This document shows positions 23,622 through 32,978 of a stretch of 64,000 nt of DNA, piece by piece. Below the pieces are notes generated by a model. That model did not search any database. It saw only the letters and a list, made by a program, of their open reading frames with translations, and was not told where the DNA came from. Both the position numbers and the translations under genes were made by a program. Origin of the DNA: Belliella pelovolcani (GTDB taxonomy: Bacteria; Bacteroidota; Bacteroidia; Cytophagales; Cyclobacteriaceae); NCBI RefSeq assembly GCF_900156785.1, contig NZ_FTOP01000003.1:124001-188000 (forward strand), read 5' to 3'. Positions within the stretch are counted from its first letter, which is position 1. Each line of letters begins with the position of its first letter.

Positions 23622-26405
23622 TTGATTCAATCGGTGCGGAATAACAGGCTCCAATTCATAATATTCCTACTATTTTGGGTAATCCCCCAATTTGTATTCT
23701 CTCAAGAGAGAAGAACGAGGAGGGTGGAGAATCCAATTGTTGCACCTGATTCTATTTTAAGAGCACCAGCTCAGGTACTTCCTGAAGTGGAATTACCAGA
23801 AATAACCCTTCCAGACAGCCTTCCAGAAAACGACTCTACAAAGGTAGTGCCTAAAGGTGACATAGAAACCATTATCAATTATTATGGGGAAGATAGTATC
23901 ATCACTGATTTTGCTCAAAATAAAATCTATTTACACAAAGAAGCTTGGTTTGAGTATGGAAATATCAGACTTGATGCAGATCTGATTATCATTGATTGGG
24001 ATAAAAGTGAACTTTTTGCTTCTGGGGTGACAGACTCGTTGGGTAATATCCAAGGTAATCCGATTTTTAAAGAAGGTAATACCACTTACGAAATCCGAAA
24101 AGAGATGCGTTACAACTTCAAAACGCAAAAGGCAATCATCAAGGATGTAGTGACAGAGCAGCAAGACGGTCTCTTAAGAGGAGAGACGATCAAGAAAACT
24201 ACAGATGGTAGTATCTACATGGATAGAGGTTATTACACTACCTGTAACTTAGCCGAGCCACATTTTCATATATCAGCTGCCAAAATCAAATCTATCAGGG
24301 GCAAGCAAGTGGTCACAGGTCCATTCAATCTCTATTTTAATAATATCCCTACTCCAATTGGGTTGCCTTTCGGTATTATTCCCGATACGCCTGAGGAAAA
24401 AGCTTCTGGAATTGTCTTCCCTTCATATGGTCAAGAACAAAGAAGGGGTCTTTTCTTAAGAGATTTTGGTTATTACTTTGCTTTCAATGATTTTATTCAT
24501 ACACGACTGACAGGGGATATTTATTCCAATGGAGGATGGGGGGCAAAAGCCGCCTCGATTTATAAAAAGCGTTATCGCTATAATGGTAGTTTTAATATAG
24601 ATTACCAAAGCTTCAGAAGTCCAGAGACAGAATTGAATCCACTTGATTTTACATCAGTTTGGGTAAGTTGGCAGCATACACCAGAAACTAGAGGTAATTC
24701 TAGGTTTTCAGCTTCAGTCAATGCAGGTACTCAGAATTATAATAACTTGGTCATAAACCCAAATAATTTTGCAAATAACGTAAGGGCGGATTTCACATCT
24801 AATATAGCCTATAGCAAAACATTTGCAGGGACTCCCTTTAGTATGTCTGCAAACTTGAGACACTCACAGAATATCAATACGGACGAAGTTAACTTGACTC
24901 TACCTGACGTCGCTGTCAATATGAATCGTCAAAATCCTTTTCAGAATTTGACTAGGTTTGAGCCTTTGAAGACACTAAATATTGCTTGGAATTTCAACCT
25001 TCAAAATCAAATCACCAACAGAATTACACCCGCATTAGGTGTTCAAAATCAAAATTTTCAACAGGATTTTGGTTTTGGTGAAGAGTTTCAGCAAGCTCCT
25101 GATGTTTTAGCATTTAGTTTTGCAAACTTACCGCAACTTTTAAGAGATGCCAATAATGGTGCAAGAAGTACTATACCTATCTCGTCCAATTTCACACTCT
25201 TCAAGTATTTCACTGGAACTGCATCCGCAAACTATACCGAACTTTGGTATTTGGAAAGGATCAATTACTTCTATAATGATGTAGAAAATAGAGTAGATAG
25301 AATTCTCGAAAATGGCTTCAATAGAGTGGGCTTCTATACCACTTCATTCAATATGAACACCAATGTGTATGGTTTCTATACTTTTAAGAATAGTAAGAAA
25401 GTAGAAGCTATTCGTCACCACATGCAGCCATCATTTGGGTTTAATTTTACTCCAGATTTTTCTGATCCGAGATTTGGATACTATCAGCAGGTACAGGTCG
25501 ATAGTGCTGGCAGAACACAATTTTTTTCCAGACATCAAGGGTTTATCTTTCAAGGGGCTCCATTGGGTGAATCTAGAGCCTTGAGTATTTCTATCAGGAA
25601 TGTACTTGAAGCGAAGATCAGAACAGAGAGTGATACAGCAGAGGTCAAAACCAAAAAGATCCCATTGCTTCAAACCTTGAATGTGACTACGAATTACAAC
25701 TTCGCAGCCGATTCCTTTCAGTTGGCTCCTGTAAATATGAATACTAGAACATCATTTTTTGACAATAAGCTTTCTGTCAACCTTTCTGCAACTTTAGATC
25801 CTTATGCCTCAGGAGTCTCTAGAACAGCTCAAGGACAAGAAGTAGCTAGAAGAATCAATGATTTTGCATGGAGAAGGGGACAAGGTATTGGGAGTATTCG
25901 TAATGCCTCTGTCAATATCAATGGTAGCCTCAATCCAAGTAAATCCGAACGCTCCCCTGGTGAAGTAAGAGATGAAATCACCAATAACTTTCTTCAGCAA
26001 GGTGGTCAGATGAATGAGTTCGTAGAAAATGAAATCAACCGAATCGTCAATGATCCTAGTCAATACATAGATTGGAGTATTCCTTGGAACTTAGGATTTG
26101 GTTACAACCTATCTTACAATAACAGACCCGGAGGACAGTCCAATGTGACTCAAGCCTTGAATATCAATGGAGATGTAAGCTTGACAGATAAGTGGAAGGT
26201 CAATTTCAATACAGGATATGATTTTTCCACAGCTAAAATCACTCAAACCATGATTTCTATAGCCAGAGACTTACACTGTTGGCAGATGAATGTATCATGG
26301 ATTCCATTTGGAACTTTTACTTCATACAGTGTAGATATTCGCGTCAAGTCAGCCATTCTACAAGATCTTAAGGTCAATAGAAGAAGGTCATTCTTCGATA
26401 GGTAG
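23622..26405 (+). CDS. lptD: LPS-assembly protein LptD homologue
   Basis: The 927-residue outer-membrane protein would insert lipopolysaccharide into the outer leaflet. A signal segment (residues about 10-27, FIIFLLFWVIPQFVFSQ) precedes a proline-rich linker. The OstA/LptA-like jelly roll follows (about 90-260), with DSIITDFAQNKIYLHKEAWF, YNFKTQKAIIKDV and TTCNLAEPHFHISAAKIK. A large beta barrel occupies about 270-927. This is the divergent Bacteroidota form. No ATG lies near the start: TTG 23622 or GTG 23634 are possible, and GTG would give a shorter, typical signal peptide. Confidence 0.88.
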   Translation: MIQSVRNNRLQFIIFLLFWVIPQFVFSQERRTRRVENPIVAPDSILRAPAQVLPEVELPEITLPDSLPENDSTKVVPKGDIETIINYYGEDSIITDFAQNKIYLHKEAWFEYGNIRLDADLIIIDWDKSELFASGVTDSLGNIQGNPIFKEGNTTYEIRKEMRYNFKTQKAIIKDVVTEQQDGLLRGETIKKTTDGSIYMDRGYYTTCNLAEPHFHISAAKIKSIRGKQVVTGPFNLYFNNIPTPIGLPFGIIPDTPEEKASGIVFPSYGQEQRRGLFLRDFGYYFAFNDFIHTRLTGDIYSNGGWGAKAASIYKKRYRYNGSFNIDYQSFRSPETELNPLDFTSVWVSWQHTPETRGNSRFSASVNAGTQNYNNLVINPNNFANNVRADFTSNIAYSKTFAGTPFSMSANLRHSQNINTDEVNLTLPDVAVNMNRQNPFQNLTRFEPLKTLNIAWNFNLQNQITNRITPALGVQNQNFQQDFGFGEEFQQAPDVLAFSFANLPQLLRDANNGARSTIPISSNFTLFKYFTGTASANYTELWYLERINYFYNDVENRVDRILENGFNRVGFYTTSFNMNTNVYGFYTFKNSKKVEAIRHHMQPSFGFNFTPDFSDPRFGYYQQVQVDSAGRTQFFSRHQGFIFQGAPLGESRALSISIRNVLEAKIRTESDTAEVKTKKIPLLQTLNVTTNYNFAADSFQLAPVNMNTRTSFFDNKLSVNLSATLDPYASGVSRTAQGQEVARRINDFAWRRGQGIGSIRNASVNINGSLNPSKSERSPGEVRDEITNNFLQQGGQMNEFVENEINRIVNDPSQYIDWSIPWNLGFGYNLSYNNRPGGQSNVTQALNINGDVSLTDKWKVNFNTGYDFSTAKITQTMISIARDLHCWQMNVSWIPFGTFTSYSVDIRVKSAILQDLKVNRRRSFFDR

Positions 26406-26547
26406 AAGTTGATTTAAGATTTTAGAATGATGTAGCTACGATTCATATCGGTAAAAAAGATTCAAGATGTATGATATGTATTGCAATGCGCAGCACAACA
26501 TTTTAACTTTTAAACTTTCTAACCTTCTAACATCAAAACCAGATCCG

Positions 26548-27762
26548 TCAAATTTTTGCTCTACTTAATGGCATGGTCATGCATCTAGGGCCACCAAGTC
26601 CACGAGAAAGCTCAGAAGAAGGGATTTCCAAGACTTCCACCCCAAGATTTCTCAAAGCGCGATTGGTGTGCTTATTTCTATTGTAAGAAATGACCCTTCT
26701 TGGTCCTATGGCAAAAACATTTGCGCCATCAAACCACTGCTCTCGCATGGCATAATCTGGATTGCCATCGGCTGTATGGAGGATTTCTAAATAGGGGATT
26801 TCTTTCTCCAATACAGTTAGGAGTGACTCATTTAAGACCTCTCTTTTGATATGTACTTTGTCCTCCTTGATTTCTTTGAGTGTGTAAAGTGATGTTTGAA
26901 GTACAGCATTGAGCGCATCTGGATAGGTCAATACCAAATTTTCATCCAAAATGGTAAATACCGTATCAAGGTGCATGTAGTTCCTTTTTTGCGGTAGGTG
27001 AACTTCATAAACTCGCTCTACAGTACCTTCTGCAAGTAAGGACTTGGCCACATGATAAATAGCCTTTTCATCAGTTCTTTCTGAGTTGCCTATAGCCACT
27101 GCTTTTTTTGATAAAATGATGATGTCACCACCTTCAATACTTGCGGGGTTATTGTGGCCATTGACTGGGTAGATACAATTGATGTTTTCTTTAAAATCGG
27201 GATGATTTTCAAAAATACTTCTTAAAAGATCTGCTTCACGCTGTCTACCCTCCATTTTCATACTAGAAAAGACAATCCCACCCGGTGTGACGGCCATTGG
27301 GTCTCTTTGGAAATATAAGTTGGGACTAGGGGGGATGATAAACGCATAGTCCATCAATTCACCAGCTGATAAATTTGGGATTTTTCTTTTAAGCTCGTGT
27401 ACTTTGATGCCAGCCATCAAAGCTACCGCACATTCTGCAGTTGATAATCGCCCCATGATTTGCTCAGCCAAATGAGTCATATTGGATCTGCTAAGGGCTT
27501 GTTTCATAAGTTTGAAAAGTAATTTTTCATCAGATAATACTTGAATCAACAACTCTTGTAGTCTATAGACAGTAGCTCCGGTAGTCTGTTTAATCAAATC
27601 AGTAAAAAAATCATGTTCCTTCTGCATGGCTTCGAGATAAGGAACATCTTCAAAAAGCAAGAACTCCTTATTGTAAGGTGTCAACCTATCAATCTCTTTT
27701 CCTGGTCTATGCATCAATACAGCCTTCAAGGTGCCAAATTCTGAGTTCAATCTTAGATTCAT
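26548..27762 (-). CDS. arcA: Arginine deiminase
   Basis: The 404-residue enzyme hydrolyses arginine to citrulline and ammonia. The catalytic set is complete: FQRDPMAVTPGG (Asp), NPASIEGGDIIIL (Glu), RNYMHLDTVFTIL (His and Asp) and GLGGPRCMTMPLSRAKI with nucleophile Cys394. The N-terminus (LNSEFGTLKAVLMHRPGKE) is also typical. No ornithine carbamoyltransferase, carbamate kinase or antiporter gene is nearby, so the usual arc operon is absent and the enzyme may feed nitrogen metabolism rather than ATP formation. Confidence 0.94.
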   Translation of the reverse strand: MNLRLNSEFGTLKAVLMHRPGKEIDRLTPYNKEFLLFEDVPYLEAMQKEHDFFTDLIKQTTGATVYRLQELLIQVLSDEKLLFKLMKQALSRSNMTHLAEQIMGRLSTAECAVALMAGIKVHELKRKIPNLSAGELMDYAFIIPPSPNLYFQRDPMAVTPGGIVFSSMKMEGRQREADLLRSIFENHPDFKENINCIYPVNGHNNPASIEGGDIIILSKKAVAIGNSERTDEKAIYHVAKSLLAEGTVERVYEVHLPQKRNYMHLDTVFTILDENLVLTYPDALNAVLQTSLYTLKEIKEDKVHIKREVLNESLLTVLEKEIPYLEILHTADGNPDYAMREQWFDGANVFAIGPRRVISYNRNKHTNRALRNLGVEVLEIPSSELSRGLGGPRCMTMPLSRAKI

Positions 27763-27863
27763 GGTTAAATTATCAATGATGTTTTTTAAAAATAGTGTAA
27801 AAAATTAAAAATATGATTTAATAAATGACTTAATAAATAAAATAAACTGTATAGGTCATGAAA

Positions 27864-27889
27864 AAAGCCGAATCTCACGACCCGGCTTT
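27864..27889 (-). terminator. Terminator after lysS
   Basis: AAAGCCG and CGGCTTT form a seven-base stem around a 12-nt loop. On the minus strand it is followed by further T, 54 bp beyond the lysS stop. Confidence 0.75.
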
Positions 27890-27943
27890 GTTATTCATTT
27901 AATCTCCAATCTCCCTGATTCCTCAGGACTGAAATCTAAAATC

Positions 27944-29662
27944 TTAAGATAACCAAGATTCTACTTCTTCTTTAGTAGGATTGCTGGCGTCTAGTTTTAG
28001 TTTTTTTCTTCTTCCGCAGACATCATTGAAGAGTTTGTTGGCGTCTTGCTCCTTCAGTTGCTCCATGGTATGGATATTCAGATCTCTCAATGCAGGAATC
28101 AACCCTTGTGGAATGCCCACTGCCATGAAATCTTCATCAGTAGCGATTTTTACTTTTTTCTCAGGGCGCATTTGTGGGAAGAAGAGTACCTCTTGAATGG
28201 TAGTCTTATTGGTCAGCATCATGGTCAATCTATCTATACCTATTCCGAGACCAGATGTAGGAGGCATGCCGTATTCCAAAGCTCTCAAGAAATCATCATC
28301 CATAGCCATCGCTTCATCATCTCCTCTAGCAGCTAGTTTTAATTGCTCTTCGAATCTTTCTCTTTGGTCGATTGGGTCATTCAACTCTGAATAAGCATTG
28401 GCGATTTCCTTACCATTTACAAATAGTTCGAATCGCTCTACCAGTCCATCTTTGGTTCTATGTTTCTTAGCCAGAGGTGTCATTTCGATCGGGTAATCTG
28501 TAATGTATGTTGGCTGAATCAAATGATCTTCAACTTTAGCTCCGAAGATTTCATCAATCAATTTGCCTTTGCCCATGCTGGCATCTGTTTCGATTCCTAG
28601 GTCAGTACATACTTTTCTCAATCCATCCTCGTTCATCTTAGATACATCAATACCCGTATATTCCTTGATAGAATCATACATGCTGATTCTTCTGTAAGGT
28701 CCTGCAAAATCAATCTGCTTATCACCAACAGTGACTACGGTAGTACCATGAATGGAATGTGTTACTTTTTCTAACAACTCTTCCACCATTTCCATCATCC
28801 AAATATAGTCCTTGTAGGCTACATAAATTTCCATAGAAGTGAATTCAGGGTTGTGAGTACGGTCCATGCCTTCATTTCTGAACATCTTCCCAAACTCGTA
28901 CACGCCGTCAAAACCACCTACAATTAATCTCTTGAGATAAAGCTCATTGGCAATTCTCAGGTAGAGTGGCATGTCTAAGGTGTTGTGATGCGTGTTGAAT
29001 GGCCTTGCCGCAGCACCTCCATGTACAGCTTGGAGTATGGGGGTTTCTACCTCTAACCAACCGTGGTCATCAAAGTACCTTCTCATATTAGAGATGATCT
29101 TGGTTCTGGTGATAAAAACTTCCTTTACTTCAGGGTTTACTGTCAAATCTACATATCGCTGCCTGTATCTCAATTCAGGGTCAGTGAAGCCGTCATATAC
29201 ATTACCATCATCATCTCTTTTGACAACTGGAAGTGGTTTTACAGCTTTAGAAAGGACCTTGAGCTCTGTGACATGAAGAGAAATTTCACCTGTTTGGGTA
29301 GTGAAAATATATCCTTTCACACCGATGAAGTCACCAATACCGAGTAGCTTCTTGAATACAGTATTGTAAAAAGTCTTATCCTCACCTTCACAAATATCAT
29401 CTCTACGCACATAAATCTGTAATCTACCGGTAGCATCTTGAATCTCAGCAAAGGATGCAGAACCCATGATTCTTCTACTCATCAATCTCCCTGCTATGGA
29501 AATGTCTTTGTAGTCAGTTTTATTGTTTTCGTAGTTTTTATGAATATCTGCCGCAGTGACGTTAATTGGAAATGATTCTGCTGGATAAGGATTGATTCCC
29601 AGCTTGATCAACTCTTCTCGGTCTTTTCTGCGCTCTATTTCCTGTTCACTTAATAATTGCAT
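27944..29662 (-). CDS. lysS: Lysine--tRNA ligase (class II)
   Basis: The 572-residue synthetase charges tRNA-Lys. The OB-fold anticodon domain spans about residues 50-150 ([20 protein letters not shown]). The class II core shows motif 1 near [17 protein letters not shown], motif 2 in [20 protein letters not shown], and motif 3 in [19 protein letters not shown] followed by [11 protein letters not shown]-terminal extension of about 65 residues ([20 protein letters not shown] onward) looks helix-hairpin-helix-like and is common in Bacteroidota LysS. It is transcribed downstream of the proline dehydrogenase gene, 61 bp apart. Confidence 0.96.
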   Translation of the reverse strand: MQLLSEQEIERRKDREELIKLGINPYPAESFPINVTAADIHKNYENNKTDYKDISIAGRLMSRRIMGSASFAEIQDATGRLQIYVRRDDICEGEDKTFYNTVFKKLLGIGDFIGVKGYIFTTQTGEISLHVTELKVLSKAVKPLPVVKRDDDGNVYDGFTDPELRYRQRYVDLTVNPEVKEVFITRTKIISNMRRYFDDHGWLEVETPILQAVHGGAAARPFNTHHNTLDMPLYLRIANELYLKRLIVGGFDGVYEFGKMFRNEGMDRTHNPEFTSMEIYVAYKDYIWMMEMVEELLEKVTHSIHGTTVVTVGDKQIDFAGPYRRISMYDSIKEYTGIDVSKMNEDGLRKVCTDLGIETDASMGKGKLIDEIFGAKVEDHLIQPTYITDYPIEMTPLAKKHRTKDGLVERFELFVNGKEIANAYSELNDPIDQRERFEEQLKLAARGDDEAMAMDDDFLRALEYGMPPTSGLGIGIDRLTMMLTNKTTIQEVLFFPQMRPEKKVKIATDEDFMAVGIPQGLIPALRDLNIHTMEQLKEQDANKLFNDVCGRRKKLKLDASNPTKEEVESWLS

Positions 29663-29723
29663 TGTTTATAGATTTGAATAGAGAAGGTCTCAAATGGCTC
29701 CTCCTGATTGGTTTGATATTTTT

Positions 29724-30911
29724 TTACTTATTCAAGTTTCTTCTTCTAGCAATCTCTTTTTTGATCAAATCAAACTCTCTTGAGCTTTGACCTGCTACAG
29801 AAGTATTTTCTTCAGCTCTTCGACCTAGATATGGCATGACCTTCTCCACCGGACCGTAAGGAACATACTTGACTACATTGAAACCTGCATTAGCCAAGTT
29901 GTAAGAAATATTATCACTCATGCCATAAAGTTGGGCAAAGTAGACGTTTTCATCTTTTGGATTGATTTGTTTTTCTTCGATCAATTCAGTAAGATAAATA
30001 TTGCTTCGCTCGTTGTGTGAGCCACTTACTAGGCTGATTTGTCCAAAATTTTCAATGCAAAAGGCCAAAGCTGCATCATAATCCCTGTCCGAAGAAGCCT
30101 TGTCAGGTTGAATTGGTGAGCGATAGCCTTTCACTTTGGCTCTTTCTCTTTCTTTTTCCATGTATGCGCCTCTCACGAGTTTCGCTCCTAGCTTGTACCC
30201 TTTGGATTCAGCTACTTCATTGGCATCCTTAAGCCTTTGAAGCATGTCATGTCGATACATTTGATAGGTATTGTACACAATGCAATCTTTCTGATTGTAT
30301 TTTTCCATTGCCTCATACACCATCTGATCTATGACATCCTGAAACCATGACTCCTCAGCATCGATCAAGATCCTTGTGTTCGCCTCAGCGGCTGCTTGAC
30401 ATAAGCCATCTACTCTAGCTTTCAGTTTGTCAAAGGATGCACGTTCAGCATTGTTCAGCATTTTTCCTTCTTGTACTTTGATCATGATTTTATAATCACC
30501 AAGACCAGTTACCTTAAATACTGCGAAGGGAATATTATCATCTCCTGCGGATCTTTCTATAGTCCTCAAGATTTCTTTATAAGTGGCCTCGTAACTATCT
30601 TCATTCCCCTCACCTTCTACCGAGTAATCTAAGATTGTCTTGATGTTGAAAGCTGCCAATTCGTCTACTGTTTGCTGGGAATCTTCAATGCTTTCTCCTC
30701 CGCAAAAGTGTCCAAACATGGTGCTTTTCATCAGACCCTTGATTGGGAATTTGATTTTAAAAGCCAAATTGGCCATTTTGATCCCCATTTTTACAGCAGT
30801 GTTGCTGTTCATGGTTGCAAAGATGAGATACATTTTTCTCAAGTCCGCATCAGATTTAGAAGCAAAAGCAACTTCTAAATTCTCCAAAGAAATTTTGGTT
30901 TTTGTGGGCAT
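29724..30911 (-). CDS. Proline dehydrogenase family protein
   Basis: The enzyme of about 395 residues oxidises proline to pyrroline-5-carboxylate with FAD. Signatures include DYSVEGEGNEDSYEATYKEI, KVTGLGDYKIMIKVQEGK, RILIDAEESWFQDVIDQMVY, KLVRGAYMEKERERAK and SGSHNERSNIYL. ATG 30911 (MPTKTKISLENLEVAF) is the better start: residues added by the upstream ATG at 30950 look unlike the family. It is the stand-alone monofunctional form. The dehydrogenase for the second step is not in the window. Confidence 0.92.
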   Translation of the reverse strand: MPTKTKISLENLEVAFASKSDADLRKMYLIFATMNSNTAVKMGIKMANLAFKIKFPIKGLMKSTMFGHFCGGESIEDSQQTVDELAAFNIKTILDYSVEGEGNEDSYEATYKEILRTIERSAGDDNIPFAVFKVTGLGDYKIMIKVQEGKMLNNAERASFDKLKARVDGLCQAAAEANTRILIDAEESWFQDVIDQMVYEAMEKYNQKDCIVYNTYQMYRHDMLQRLKDANEVAESKGYKLGAKLVRGAYMEKERERAKVKGYRSPIQPDKASSDRDYDAALAFCIENFGQISLVSGSHNERSNIYLTELIEEKQINPKDENVYFAQLYGMSDNISYNLANAGFNVVKYVPYGPVEKVMPYLGRRAEENTSVAGQSSREFDLIKKEIARRRNLNK

Positions 30912-30950
30912 ATTCTGTAATTCGAGCTGCAAATATACTTTGTGAATCAT

Positions 30951-31002
30951 AGCCTTCCAAACCTTGTATGGATTCTAGCGATGTTTGGCTAGGCTTTTTT
31001 TT
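30951..31002 (+). terminator. Plus-strand terminator-like hairpin upstream of the first DAHP synthase
   Basis: AGCCTTCCAAAC (30951-30962) can pair with GTTTGGCTAGGCT (30983-30995) with small bulges, followed by a run of seven or eight T. No plus-strand gene lies upstream to be terminated, since lysS and the proline dehydrogenase gene face the other way. It may therefore control a 5' leader of the DAHP synthase gene at 31124, or end antisense transcription. Confidence 0.5.
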
Positions 31003-31123
31003 CGATTCAAAATTAGCTTATTTCTTTATCTGAAGGCTGATTTCTGTCAGGTATTTCTGTGACAGTAACTTTTTGTGATGGGCAATTGTTAATTTGCAGA
31101 TTAGAATTGAGTTGAAATAAAAT

Positions 31124-32209
31124 ATGGGAAAATCATTTGAAGCGTGGGGATGGAGTGAAAAGCATCCGCTAATTATAGCTGGACCTTGTAGTGTAGAGAC
31201 ACCTGAGCAATTAGACGAGACCGTTGCAGCTTTGGTCAAACAAGGTGTGAAGATTATCCGTGGAGGTGTTTGGAAGCCTAGGACAAGACCAGGGAGCTTT
31301 GAGGGGGTTGGCGCGATAGCATTGCCATGGATACAAGAAGTGAAGAAGAAGTATGGGGTCAAGTTTGCCATAGAAGTAGCCAACCCAAATCACGTTAAGC
31401 AAGCTTTGGATGCTGATATAGATATCTTGTGGATAGGAGCAAGGTCAACAGTAAACCCATTTACAGTACAAGAAATAGCAGACAGTCTTAAAGGTGTGGA
31501 TATTCCCATTTTTGTAAAAAATCCCGTCAATCCTGATCTAGCATTGTGGATAGGTGCTTTGGAGCGACTTGATCAAGCTGGATTGAAGCGAATAGGAGCC
31601 ATTCACAGAGGTTTCTCAAATTTTAATGATACGACCTATCGTAATAGCCCAATGTGGCAACTTCCTATAGAATTGAAAACGAAGTTTCCAGAATTACCTT
31701 TGATCAACGACCCGAGTCATATTTGTGGGAGGCGAGATTTACTTTTTGATGTGGCCCAGATGGCGCTTGATTTGGACTTTGATGGATTGATAATTGAATC
31801 CCACCGAGACCCTGATCATGCGTGGTCAGATGCAGCGCAACAAGTGACGCCAGGTGTCTTGGGAGATATGCTTCACAGGCTTAAGATTAGAACAATCAAT
31901 CCTGAGAATTCTGAATTTCAATATCAACTTGAACAAATCAGAGGTCAAATTGATGATGTGGATAGAGAACTACTAGAGGTATTGACACGGAGGATGAATT
32001 TGGTAGCGCAAGCAGGGGAATTTAAGAAAATGAATAATGTGGCGATTTTTCAAATTGATCGCTGGAAGAAGGTTTTCAAAAGTAGATCTGAATGGGCGCA
32101 AGCAATGCGACTCAACCCTGAATTTATCAAAGAATTATTTCGTATGATTCATTCAGAATCTATCAGCAAGCAAAAAGAAATCATGGAGGACAAGCAGCTG
32201 GAAAAATAA
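31124..32209 (+). CDS. Bifunctional DAHP synthase/chorismate mutase (first copy)
   Basis: Residues 1 to about 260 are a type I-beta DAHP synthase, which joins phosphoenolpyruvate and erythrose-4-phosphate. It shows IIAGPCSVETPEQLD, GGVWKPRTRPGSFEG, ILWIGARSTVNPFTVQE and DPSHICGRRDLLFDVAQMAL. Residues about 270-361 are an AroQ-type chorismate mutase (IRGQIDDVDRELLEVLTRRM, then FQIDRWKKVFKSR). The fusion couples entry to the shikimate pathway with the first Phe/Tyr-specific step. It stands alone, 0.7 kb before a second copy that heads the aromatic operon. The mutase domain probably serves in feedback control (known in this family). Confidence 0.95.
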   Translation: MGKSFEAWGWSEKHPLIIAGPCSVETPEQLDETVAALVKQGVKIIRGGVWKPRTRPGSFEGVGAIALPWIQEVKKKYGVKFAIEVANPNHVKQALDADIDILWIGARSTVNPFTVQEIADSLKGVDIPIFVKNPVNPDLALWIGALERLDQAGLKRIGAIHRGFSNFNDTTYRNSPMWQLPIELKTKFPELPLINDPSHICGRRDLLFDVAQMALDLDFDGLIIESHRDPDHAWSDAAQQVTPGVLGDMLHRLKIRTINPENSEFQYQLEQIRGQIDDVDRELLEVLTRRMNLVAQAGEFKKMNNVAIFQIDRWKKVFKSRSEWAQAMRLNPEFIKELFRMIHSESISKQKEIMEDKQLEK

Positions 32210-32605
32210 TCATATTTGGACATGATAGACGTCTGTCTGATTTCTATTGATACCTGTAATGGAGAAACCGCCTGATTGAGGGATTTCTTCGATCAGGTCA
32301 AAAACCCTACAATCTCTCGGTAAGCCTTCGAAAATTAGGGTGAAGTTAAACTTTTGATTTGGTTTGATAAAAGTCCAAAACGGGAAGAATGTGATATTAT
32401 CAGCATTGAGTAGTTTGGATTTTGTACTGCTCTCTTTTGGTACCAAAAATGTACTTTGCCATATTCTGATCATTTGTTCCATAGAGCCATTTTCCAAAAA
32501 GCATTTGACGATAACTTGTCGCTCTACATTTTCTTCGGTGATGATTTGTTCAAGTATCTGAGTATCGACTTTGGTTTTGTGATGATATTCATGCTGCTGT
32601 TTTAT
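32210..32605 (-). CDS. Conserved-looking small protein without a canonical start codon
   Basis: The open frame on the minus strand runs from a stop at 32606-32608 to TGA at 32210-32212 and looks coding throughout: TKVDTQILEQIITEENVERQ, MEQMIRIWQSTFLVPKESS, FNFTLIFEGLPRDCRVFDL and FSITGINRNQTDVYHV. No ATG, GTG or TTG begins it; the natural place would be ATA at 32603-32605 followed by KQQHEYHHKTK. TTG 32497 would remove the first 36 residues. The family is not recognised by name; similar small Bacteroidota proteins of unknown function exist to my recollection. It converges with the DAHP synthase gene, with stops adjacent. Confidence 0.55.
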   Translation of the reverse strand: MKQQHEYHHKTKVDTQILEQIITEENVERQVIVKCFLENGSMEQMIRIWQSTFLVPKESSTKSKLLNADNITFFPFWTFIKPNQKFNFTLIFEGLPRDCRVFDLIEEIPQSGGFSITGINRNQTDVYHVQI

Positions 32606-32776
32606 TCACAACTATAAATCAATTTGAGATTAGATGGTTCCAGATTGATGGTGAAATATATGAATTAATGTACCATAGAATATTTTGAAAATATTAATCA
32701 AAAGTAGTTTGATTGCTGATTCGGTAACAGTATGGGTTGGATTTACAGTATTGTCAAAAAAATATTCAAAAATTAA

Positions 32777-32807
32777 TTTGTTTTTAAAAAATCACCCTTT
32801 ACATTTG
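32777..32807 (+). promoter_or_regulatory. Promoter of the aromatic operon and its leader peptide
   Basis: TTTG at 32777-32780 and TACATTTG at 32800-32807 are exact -33 and -7 boxes of the Bacteroidota sigma factor, 19 nt apart, which is the preferred spacing. Transcription should begin within a few bases of 32811, almost at the leader ATG (32812). The leader would then be translated from a nearly leaderless transcript. Confidence 0.8.
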
Positions 32808-32811
32808 AAGC

Positions 32812-32895
32812 ATGTTAATCGCAGCCGTTATATATTTTACCTTCTTTTACTTTTACTTTCGTCCTGAAGGTCGAATCGGAGCTGCCTATTGCTAG
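32812..32895 (+). CDS. Phe/Tyr-rich attenuator leader peptide
   Basis: A 27-codon ORF starts four bases after the -7 box and ends with TAG. Residues 8-16 read YFTFFYFYF, eight aromatic residues in nine, with no Trp. The codons directly precede hairpin-forming RNA, as in the classical pheA and trp leaders of enterobacteria. The peptide itself needs no function; slow translation when Phe- or Tyr-tRNA is scarce is the signal. The remaining residues (RPEGRIGAAYC) lie over the sequence that forms the antiterminator. This reading is inference from sequence, but it is supported by every expected element. Confidence 0.82.
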   Translation: MLIAAVIYFTFFYFYFRPEGRIGAAYC

Positions 32896-32956
32896 ATAAA
32901 TAAATAATTTAATCATACATGCAAAAAAGCCCGATTCGACAGAGTCGGGCTTTTTT
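32858..32956 (+). promoter_or_regulatory. Transcription attenuator of the aromatic amino acid operon
   Basis: Three mutually exclusive pairings are visible. Hairpin 1:2 joins TTCGTCC (32858-32864) and GGTCGAA (32869-32875) with one mismatch. Antiterminator 2:3 joins GTCGAATCGG (32870-32879) and CCGATTCGAC (32931-32940), a perfect 10-bp match. Terminator 3:4 joins 32923-32937 with 32942-32956: a 15-bp stem including one G-T pair, a GACA loop and six T within the stem end. A ribosome stalled on the Phe/Tyr codons would cover region 1 and free region 2 to pair with 3, letting transcription continue. Fast translation to the TAG at 32893 would favour the terminator. Confidence 0.85.
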
Positions 32957-32978
32957 GTTTTCAAACCAATTTAAACTC

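Noticed and set aside
32685-32867. A 60-residue plus-strand ORF covering the attenuator leader in another frame
   Set aside because: It begins upstream of the consensus promoter at 32777-32807 and would require a transcript from elsewhere; the leader frame fits all regulatory elements.
32919-32978. An upstream ATG start for the second DAHP synthase
   Set aside because: The added 20 residues are encoded by the terminator hairpin itself. ATG 32979 matches the first copy's N-terminus.
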